Shown one piece after another: positions 1-4,578 of a stretch of DNA of 5,798 bases. Each line of letters opens with the position of its first letter. Positions within the stretch are counted from its first letter, which is position 1. The stretch spans positions 1 to 5,798 of the forward strand of contig JBNKDD010000336.1 in the NCBI GenBank assembly GCA_050288085.1. The letters are read 5' to 3'. The notes below the pieces were generated by a model. The model was given only the letters and a program-made list of their open reading frames with translations, had not been told where the DNA came from and searched no databases. The DNA is from JBNKDD01 sp050288085 (GTDB lineage Bacteria; Chloroflexota; Anaerolineae; Aggregatilineales; UBA3940). The translations under genes were made by a program, and so were the position numbers.

Positions 1-145
1 GCAAAGGGGGGCAGACGCCGCGCAGCGGTGGCGGGGGGTAACCGGCGTAGCCTTAACGCCGACCGGACGTTGGTTGTCTGATAATTGCTGCCACGCTAGA
101 CTCTTCACTGTAATGTACACAGCATTGGGAAGGTAGATTTTTATT
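1..145 (+). other. Leader region, possibly with the 3' end of an upstream gene
   Basis: No gene can be assigned here. Reading from base 3, an open frame gives a short Gly-rich tail (KGGQTPRSGGGG) ending at a TAA at 39-41, which could be the last codons of an upstream + strand gene. The frame from base 1 also stays open until a TGA at 79-81, so the choice is not secure. Just after the TAA is a short hairpin: cggcgt (43-48) pairs with acgccg (56-61) around a 7-nt loop. It has no T-run, so it is at best a weak terminator. The rest of the stretch holds a possible promoter (85-114) and a ribosome-binding site for the gene at 146. Confidence 0.3.
85..114 (+). promoter_or_regulatory. Possible sigma70-type promoter for the 146-484 gene
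   Basis: A -35-like TTGCTG (85-90, 3 of 6 consensus) is followed 18 bp later by a -10-like TGTAAT (109-114, 5 of 6). This would start transcription around 120. A purine-rich GGGAAGG (127-133) follows, 12 nt before the ATG at 146, slightly farther than usual for a Shine-Dalgarno site. The -35 match is weak, so this is a tentative call. Confidence 0.3.
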
Positions 146-484
146 ATGGCTGATGAAGAACCACAGGTTATTATTCCACGTTATAAGATGATCATCACTT
201 ACGATATGCTGCCGGGGAGCAATGAGCCTTACTATCAATTTGTGCTGGGCGAGATGATCCCCGCTATGCAGGAAATGAAAATTTACATGACCGAAGCCTG
301 GCACACTGCTTACGGAGATTATCCGCTGCGGATGGCAACCTTTGTTGCGGAGGATTATGCTACAATAGAGGATATGCTGACCAGTGCGCGCTGGCAGGAA
401 CTCGAAGATCGTATGCAGTCGTTTGTCCAAAACTATTCCCATCGTATAGTCGCGTATCGGCGGGGATTCCAGTTCATCCGGTAG
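146..484 (+). CDS. NIPSNAP/Dabb-like ferredoxin-fold protein, function unknown
   Basis: This 112-residue protein has no signal peptide or membrane segment and is probably cytoplasmic. From the residue pattern I infer beta-alpha-beta-beta-alpha-beta: strand about 14-20 (KMIITYD), helix 25-44, strands about 46-56 and 60-69, an amphipathic helix 72-95, and a last strand about 99-110. That order, the size, and the WQELEDRMQSFVQNYSHRIV stretch at 83-102 resemble dimeric alpha/beta-barrel proteins of the NIPSNAP, EthD and Dabb group. Members of that group include small-molecule enzymes, heme-binding proteins and many uncharacterised proteins. No catalytic residues can be named. The start is ATG 146, preceded by GGGAAGG at 127-133. 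A hairpin follows the stop, so it may be its own transcription unit. The gene is confident; the fold is a moderate inference and the function is unknown. Confidence 0.8.
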   Translation: MADEEPQVIIPRYKMIITYDMLPGSNEPYYQFVLGEMIPAMQEMKIYMTEAWHTAYGDYPLRMATFVAEDYATIEDMLTSARWQELEDRMQSFVQNYSHRIVAYRRGFQFIR

Positions 485-505
485 GCCAAAGAACTGATTC
501 TTATC

Positions 506-529
506 AGCGCCGTTCGCGTCAACGGCGCT
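506..529 (+). terminator. Perfect hairpin after the 112-aa gene, possible terminator
   Basis: agcgccgtt (506-514) and aacggcgct (521-529) form a perfect 9-bp GC-rich stem with a 6-nt loop, 21 nt after the stop codon. The downstream bases (acttgattt) are only mildly T-rich, not a true U-tract. It may be an imperfect intrinsic terminator or a 3'-end stabilising hairpin. It lies 22 nt before the epimerase start, so some readthrough into that gene is plausible. Confidence 0.45.
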
Positions 530-551
530 ACTTGATTTATGCGGAAAATTT

Positions 552-1487
552 ATGCGGTTTCTTGTGACGGGTGGGGCCGGTTTTCTGGGATCGGCCTTAG
601 CTAACCGGTTAGTTTTTAACGGGCATGAAGTCCTTGTCATCGACAGCCTGGTGGCTGGCGATCCGTCGCGGCTGTCTCCCGATATTCTGTTCACGCGGGG
701 TGATGTCGCCGATATCCCGAAACTGTGGTCTTTGTTGCAGGGGGTTTCCTGCGTCTATCACCTGGCCGCTCGTGTTTCGGTACCCGAGTCGATCCAATAC
801 CCGCGTGACTATAATCACGTCAATGTCGGGGGAACGGTCAGCGTGATGGAAGCCGTGCGTGATGCCGGGGTCAACCGGGTGGTTTTTGCCTCTTCCGGGG
901 CAGTCTACGGATCACAGGACAGCCATCCGCTCCACGAGGAGATGACCCCTAACCCCGATTCGCCGTATGCCGTCAGTAAGCAGTCGGCAGAGATTTATGT
1001 CCGCACCATCGGGGCACTGTGGGGAATCGAGACGGTGTCGCTGCGCATCTTCAACGCTTATGGGCCGGGCCAGCAGTTACCGGCCTCCCATGCGCCGGTA
1101 GTCCCCCGGTTTCTGAAGGCGGCAACCACCGGGGCATCGCTGGTGATATTTGGCGATGGTTCGCAGACCCGCGACTTTGTGTACGTTGATGATGTAGTGG
1201 ACGCGCTGGTGGCTGCTGCCACCGCCCCAGACCTGGATCGGAAGGCGATCAATATCGGCAGTGGCCGCGAGATCAGCCTGAATCAACTGGTGGAGACAAT
1301 CGGCCAGACCTGTGAGCGCTCGGTGCAGACGATCTACAATACCGGGCGGTCGGGTGGAATCCAGCGAATGCGCGCCGACTTATCCCGTGCACGTAAGCTG
1401 CTGGGCTATGAACCTAAATTCACTCTGGAAGACGGCGTGCGGCTGACTCTTGAACGTGATGTCCGGTTCAGCAAGGCCGCTACCTGA
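552..1487 (+). CDS. NAD-dependent nucleotide-sugar epimerase/dehydratase (extended SDR)
   Basis: This 311-aa protein matches the length of the GalE-like extended short-chain dehydrogenase/reductase family. Visible motifs are the Rossmann glycine motif TGGAGFLGS (6-14), an Asp at 31 ending strand 2 (favours NAD over NADP), D51 in the GDV motif, HLAA (70-73), SSGAVYG (114-120), the catalytic YxxxK (Y139, K143), LRIFNAYGPGQ (164-174) and the substrate-domain GDGSQTRDFVYVDDVV segment (201-216). Such enzymes oxidise a UDP- or dTDP-sugar with bound NAD and return it as the epimer, or convert it to a decarboxylated or dehydrated product. The neighbouring UDP-glucose dehydrogenase suggests UDP-glucuronate as one candidate substrate, but UDP-glucose/galactose or an N-acetylhexosamine fit equally well, so I give no gene symbol. 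ATG 552 follows a weak GGAAAA (543-548). The ATG at 539 is out of frame. Confidence 0.9.
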   Translation: MRFLVTGGAGFLGSALANRLVFNGHEVLVIDSLVAGDPSRLSPDILFTRGDVADIPKLWSLLQGVSCVYHLAARVSVPESIQYPRDYNHVNVGGTVSVMEAVRDAGVNRVVFASSGAVYGSQDSHPLHEEMTPNPDSPYAVSKQSAEIYVRTIGALWGIETVSLRIFNAYGPGQQLPASHAPVVPRFLKAATTGASLVIFGDGSQTRDFVYVDDVVDALVAAATAPDLDRKAINIGSGREISLNQLVETIGQTCERSVQTIYNTGRSGGIQRMRADLSRARKLLGYEPKFTLEDGVRLTLERDVRFSKAAT

Positions 1488-1662
1488 CTGTAACAGAAAC
1501 GCAACCCTTTGATCATCTCAATTGCGCTACACTACCCATAGGCGGGAACAGTAAAAGAGTATTGAACATCTCCTCTTTGCCGCATTCTACCGAGCCCCAC
1601 CAATAGGGGCGAGGCGTGTTTAATTAACTAAAGAATATAAACTGGAAACGAGGTTAATCACT
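1488..1662 (+). other. Intergenic leader upstream of the UDP-glucose dehydrogenase gene
   Basis: No gene or strong terminator is visible in this 175-bp spacer, so the epimerase and dehydrogenase genes could be co-transcribed or separate. A TATAAA (1636-1641) resembles a -10 box but lacks a recognisable -35. TTGAAC (1562-1567) resembles a -35 but has no good -10 at the right distance. A small hairpin is formed by gcccc (1594-1598) and ggggc (1606-1610). The segment taggggcgag (1604-1613) is identical to part of the palindrome at 3093-3120. The ribosome-binding site is probably the purine run ggaaacgagg (1644-1653), 9 nt before ATG 1663. Confidence 0.4.
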
Positions 1663-2991
1663 ATGAAGAATATCGCCGTGATTGGCGTAGGTTATGTCGG
1701 GTTGGTGACAGCCACCTGTTTCTCCGATCTGGGGAACAAGGTTGTGGCCCTGGATATCAACGAGGAACGTATCGAGAATCTCAAGAAGGGAATCCTACCG
1801 ATCTACGAGCCCGGCCTGGGTGAGGTCGTTGAACGCAATGTGGAGGCAGGCCGTCTGAACTTCACCACCTCCTATGAGGAAGCGATCAAAGATGCCCAGT
1901 TCGTGTTTATTTGCGTCGGGACACCATCCGGTGTTGACGGGGAAGCCGACCTGCAATACGTCAAGCAGGCCGCCGAATCGATTGCACAGGAGATGGATCA
2001 CAAGTTGATCATCATCAACAAGTCAACCGTTCCGGTCGGGACCGGCGACTGGGTTTCTAAGATCATAAAGACATCCCAGCCTAAGCCGGTTCCGTTTGCG
2101 GTCGTTTCCTGCCCGGAATTCCTGCGTGAAGGAGCCGCCCTCCAGGACTTCATGAACCCGGATCGGACGGTGCTTGGATCGCTTGATGCAGATGCCGCCG
2201 AGCAGGTCGCCCAGCTTCATCTCCCGCTCCGCGCCCCGATTGTGGTCACCGACCTGCGCACCGCTGAGATGATCAAGTATGCGTCAAACGCCTTTCTGGC
2301 GACCAAGATATCCTTCATCAACGAGATCGCCAATATCTGCGAAGCACTTGGTGCGGATGTGAAAGAAGTGTCAATCGGCATGGGCCTCGATAAGCGGATC
2401 GGCTCCTATTTCCTGGATGCCGGTGTGGGCTACGGCGGTTCATGCTTCCCGAAGGACGTGTTGGCTCTCAAGCATATGGCGACTGAGAAAGGCCGCCACC
2501 CGCAGCTCCTCCAGGCAGTGACCGATATTAATGATTTCCAGCGCCGTCAGGTGATCCTCAAGCTGCGTGACCTGCTGGGCGATGACCTGTCCGGTAAGAC
2601 AATCGGGATACTGGGATTGGCCTTCAAGCCCAACACCGACGATATGCGCGAGGCACCGTCGATCACGGTCGCTGAACTGCTGGTCGATGCTGGGGCCGCG
2701 GTCAAGGGGTATGACCCGGTGTCAATGGATGTTGCTGCCGGTGTCATGAAGGGAATCGAGTTTTGCAACGATCCCTACACCGTCGCCCAGGATGCAGATG
2801 CGTTGGTGATTATCACCGACTGGAACGAGTTCAAGCAGCTTGATATGCTGCGGGTCAAAGACCTGATGAAGCAGCCCATTATCGTCGATGGGCGTAATAT
2901 CTACGACCCGAACGAGATCAAAGAGATGGGCTTCACCTATCGCGGATTTGGTCGCGGTTACAACGGCGGTAGAAAACTAGAAGAAGCATAG
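1663..2991 (+). CDS. ugd: UDP-glucose 6-dehydrogenase
   Basis: This enzyme oxidises UDP-glucose twice with two NAD+ to UDP-glucuronate, a precursor of exopolysaccharide, capsule and other surface glycans. At 442 aa it is full length for the bacterial family. The N-terminal NAD domain has GVGYVG (8-13) and D31 at the end of strand 2. KSTVPVG (120-126) and PEFLREG (151-157) supply T122 and the family glutamates. The central domain has K205 and N209 in the EMIKYASNAFLATKISFINE segment. The catalytic cysteine is C261 in GVGYGGSCFPKD (254-265), with K264 and D265 alongside. The C-terminal UDP-binding domain begins near GKTIGILGLAFKPNTDD (311-327), followed by MRE (328-330). No key residue is missing. 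The start at ATG 1663 gives the canonical MKNIAVIGVGYVG beginning. Transcription probably ends at the terminator at 3035-3073. Confidence 0.97.
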   Translation: MKNIAVIGVGYVGLVTATCFSDLGNKVVALDINEERIENLKKGILPIYEPGLGEVVERNVEAGRLNFTTSYEEAIKDAQFVFICVGTPSGVDGEADLQYVKQAAESIAQEMDHKLIIINKSTVPVGTGDWVSKIIKTSQPKPVPFAVVSCPEFLREGAALQDFMNPDRTVLGSLDADAAEQVAQLHLPLRAPIVVTDLRTAEMIKYASNAFLATKISFINEIANICEALGADVKEVSIGMGLDKRIGSYFLDAGVGYGGSCFPKDVLALKHMATEKGRHPQLLQAVTDINDFQRRQVILKLRDLLGDDLSGKTIGILGLAFKPNTDDMREAPSITVAELLVDAGAAVKGYDPVSMDVAAGVMKGIEFCNDPYTVAQDADALVIITDWNEFKQLDMLRVKDLMKQPIIVDGRNIYDPNEIKEMGFTYRGFGRGYNGGRKLEEA

Positions 2992-3008
2992 TCAACCTCT
3001 AAGGTTGA
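2992..3008 (+). other. Short hairpin directly after the ugd stop
   Basis: tcaacct (2992-2998) pairs perfectly with aggttga (3002-3008) around a 3-nt loop, beginning one base after the TAG stop. There is no T-run after it, so it is unlikely to terminate transcription alone. It may protect the 3' end of the ugd message in combination with the stronger terminator 27 nt downstream. Confidence 0.4.
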
Positions 3009-3034
3009 TCGTTGACAATTCAATTCGGTATATT

Positions 3035-3073
3035 AGGGGGGCGCAAGGCAGCTCATCGCCGCGCCCTCCTTTT
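3035..3073 (+). terminator. Rho-independent terminator of ugd
   Basis: aggggggcgc (3035-3044) pairs with gcgccctcct (3061-3070), a 10-bp stem with a single G-T wobble (3038/3067). Inside the 16-nt loop, ggc (3047-3049) can further pair with gcc (3058-3060). The stem runs straight into TTTT (3070-3073). This is the best terminator in the window and separates the sugar-nucleotide genes from the peptidase genes. Confidence 0.7.
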
Positions 3074-3077
3074 AAAA

Positions 3078-3083
3078 TATAAT
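3078..3083 (+). promoter_or_regulatory. Possible -10 box for the M16 peptidase operon
   Basis: A perfect TATAAT sits right after the ugd terminator and 59 bp before the first peptidase start codon, where a promoter is expected. No -35 hexamer is visible 16-18 bp upstream, because that space is occupied by the terminator stem-loop. If used, transcription would begin near 3090, placing the 28-bp palindrome (3093-3120) at the very 5' end of the mRNA. The AT-rich context makes a chance match possible. Confidence 0.3.
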
Positions 3084-3092
3084 AAGACTACT

Positions 3093-3120
3093 GTAGGGGC
3101 GAGATATATCTCGCCCCTAC
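3093..3120. repeat. Perfect 28-bp palindrome, probable dispersed repeat
   Basis: gtaggggcgagata (3093-3106) and tatctcgcccctac (3107-3120) are exact reverse complements with no spacer. The flanking cta (3088-3090) and tag (3121-3123) can extend the pairing across a 2-nt bulge. As RNA it would fold into a hairpin of about 12 bp ending about 8 nt before the Shine-Dalgarno of the first peptidase gene. The GTAGGGGCG...CGCCCCTAC arms resemble, from memory, short palindromic repeats scattered in cyanobacterial and Chloroflexota genomes. It has no T-run, so it is not a standard terminator. Confidence 0.7.
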
Positions 3121-3131
3121 TAGCCGATTGT

Positions 3132-3136
3132 AAGGA
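3132..3136 (+). promoter_or_regulatory. Ribosome-binding site of the first M16 gene
   Basis: AAGGA lies 5 nt before ATG 3142, a standard Shine-Dalgarno arrangement that fixes this start. The stable palindrome hairpin ends 11 nt before it and could affect ribosome access. Confidence 0.65.
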
Positions 3137-3141
3137 TAAGC

Positions 3142-4428
3142 ATGAAACAAGACGGCGTCCTTAAAACCAAATTAGACAACGGCCTGACCGTATTAATCAA
3201 AGAGACACATCATGCCCCGGTCGCGACTTTCTGGGTATGGTATCGCGTTGGTAGTCGCAACGAGATTCCCGGCATCACGGGAATCTCGCATTGGGTTGAA
3301 CATATGCAGTTCAAGGGGACGCCAAAGTACCCCGCCGAGGCATTGGATAAGCTGATCTCGCGGGTGGGCGGCCAGTGGAACGCCATGACCTTTTACGATT
3401 GGACCACCTACTACGAGGTCATGCCTGCTTCAACCATCGGCCTGGGCCTTGACCTCGAAGCCGACCGCATGATCAACTCGATCTTTGATCCGGAAGAAGT
3501 GGACTCCGAGCGCACCGTGATCATCTCTGAGCGCGGCAGTTCCGAGAACTCACCCTCCTGGCTGTTATATGAGCAGTTGATCGGCACCGCTTTTCGAGTC
3601 CATCCCTACCGGACAACCGTCATCGGTGAGCGGATCGATCTCGAAACAATGACCCGCGACGATCTGTACAATCACTATCGCCGCTACTACGGGCCACAAA
3701 ATGCCACCGCCGTGCTGGTCGGCAATGTTAACGCCGAGGAGATGCTGGGCCAGATCAATGACCGGTTTGGCAGCATCCCGGCAGGTGATCCACCTCCAGA
3801 AGTCAACCGCCCGGAGCCGCCTCAATACGGTGAGCGGCGTGTGCGGCTTAACCGGGAGGGACAGACGGCTTACGTTGAGACGGCCTATCGCGGCTATGAG
3901 ATCACCCACCCGGATTTCTTTGCGCTGTCGGTGCTGGATAGCATCCTGGGTGGGGCTAACAGCCTGAACTTCATGAGCACCGCCTATACCTCAAACGCGA
4001 CTTCGCGCCTGTACAAAGCCTTGGTCGAGACTGAGCTGGCTGCCGGAGCAGGGGCCGATCTGTATGCAACGATTGACCCGTACCTCTACATGATTTCGGC
4101 AACCGTGCGGGATGGACGCACCTGTCAGGAAGTCGAGGAGGCGATCTCCGCTGCCGTCGAACGGATGGCGGGCGGCGACATCAGCGAAGAGGAATTCGAG
4201 AAGGCTCGCAAACAGGCTAAAGCCCTGTTCGCCTATGACAGCGAGAGCGTTTCCAGCCAGGGTTTCTGGCTGGGATTCGCCGAAACGCTGGTCGGCGATT
4301 ACGAGTGGTTCGATGCCTTCCTCGATAAGCTGATGGCAGTCAGCCTGGATGATGTCAAGCGGGTGGCGGCTGATGTGTTCAATCCCGATAAACGCACCGT
4401 TGGCTGGTACGTGCCGACTAACGACTAA
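3142..4428 (+). CDS. M16B zinc peptidase, catalytic subunit
   Basis: This 428-aa protein has the usual length of single-unit M16B peptidases (mitochondrial processing peptidase-like, PqqL/YmxG-type). The inverted zinc motif HxxEH is intact as H50-W-V-E53-H54, and the third zinc ligand is E130 in IISERG, exactly 75 residues after H54 as the family requires. E53 is the expected catalytic base. GGQWNAMTFYDWTTYY (about residues 77-92) is a conserved part of the M16 N-domain. The M16 C-domain covers roughly 165-345. The Arg/Tyr pair that positions substrate in the C-domain is missing: by alignment with the partner gene, V295 and G302 occupy those places. There is no signal peptide, so a cytoplasmic location is likely. 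It is probably co-transcribed with the second M16 gene 150 bp downstream and forms a heterodimer with it. The substrate cannot be told from sequence. Confidence 0.93.
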   Translation: MKQDGVLKTKLDNGLTVLIKETHHAPVATFWVWYRVGSRNEIPGITGISHWVEHMQFKGTPKYPAEALDKLISRVGGQWNAMTFYDWTTYYEVMPASTIGLGLDLEADRMINSIFDPEEVDSERTVIISERGSSENSPSWLLYEQLIGTAFRVHPYRTTVIGERIDLETMTRDDLYNHYRRYYGPQNATAVLVGNVNAEEMLGQINDRFGSIPAGDPPPEVNRPEPPQYGERRVRLNREGQTAYVETAYRGYEITHPDFFALSVLDSILGGANSLNFMSTAYTSNATSRLYKALVETELAAGAGADLYATIDPYLYMISATVRDGRTCQEVEEAISAAVERMAGGDISEEEFEKARKQAKALFAYDSESVSSQGFWLGFAETLVGDYEWFDAFLDKLMAVSLDDVKRVAADVFNPDKRTVGWYVPTND

Positions 4429-4446
4429 GCAAGATTTGACCGGTAA

Positions 4447-4551
4447 ACCTCACCCCCTTCCGAACCGCCATTGGCGGTTCTCCCTCCCCCTCTCCATAAT
4501 GGAGAGGGGAAAGAGCGAGCGCGTCGGAACGCGCGAGATCAGGGGTGAGGT
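4447..4551. repeat. MITE-like palindromic element with three internal hairpins
   Basis: Perfect 10-bp terminal inverted repeats acctcacccc (4447-4456) and ggggtgaggt (4542-4551) enclose three perfect hairpins. The first is gaaccgcc/ggcggttc (4462-4480, 3-nt loop). The second is cccctctccat/atggagagggg (4487-4509, 11 bp around one base). The third is gcgcgt/acgcgc (4519-4534, 4-nt loop). The whole could fold as a four-way junction in RNA or a cruciform in DNA. It encodes nothing and occupies most of the gap between the two peptidase genes. No clear target-site duplication is visible (gtaa on the left, ctaa on the right). It looks like a small non-autonomous repeat, but only one copy is in view, so mobility is inference. 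Confidence 0.65.
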
Positions 4552-4567
4552 CTAATTAATTCAGCTC

Positions 4568-4573
4568 AGGGAG
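4568..4573 (+). promoter_or_regulatory. Ribosome-binding site of the second M16 gene
   Basis: AGGGAG lies 5 nt upstream of ATG 4579, a strong Shine-Dalgarno match. It is 17 bp after the end of the hairpin element, so the second peptidase gene keeps its own translation start despite the element. Confidence 0.7.
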
Positions 4574-4578
4574 CTTTA

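Noticed and set aside
539..604. 21-codon frame from ATG 539 overlapping the epimerase start, with tttatgcgg repeated at 536-544 and 549-557
   Set aside because: It lacks a Shine-Dalgarno sequence and is short, and the repeat is only 9 bp. A translated leader is possible but nothing supports it beyond position.
53..694. Long open frame on the - strand (213 codons)
   Set aside because: It spans the convincing 146-484 gene, the intergenic hairpin and the start of the epimerase. Its product has no recognisable domain and looks like an antisense shadow.
3012..3034. Perfect TTGACA (3012-3017) with TATATT (3029-3034) as a promoter
   Set aside because: The spacing is only 11 bp, far from the usual 16-18, and transcription would run straight into the terminator at 3035-3073.
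3565..3909. Open frame on the - strand inside the first peptidase gene (114 codons)
   Set aside because: It lies wholly within the M16 gene, whose own frame has intact catalytic motifs. There is no domain and no plausible start signal.
4447..4551. Hairpin element as a CRISPR repeat, riboswitch or simple terminator
   Set aside because: There are no repeated spacer units, it matches no riboswitch consensus I know, and no T-run follows any of its stems.
4349..4555. 68-codon + strand frame running from the end of the first peptidase gene through the hairpin element
   Set aside because: The sequence is dictated by the M16 gene in another frame and by the palindromic repeat. The product is low-quality and has no homology that I recognise.
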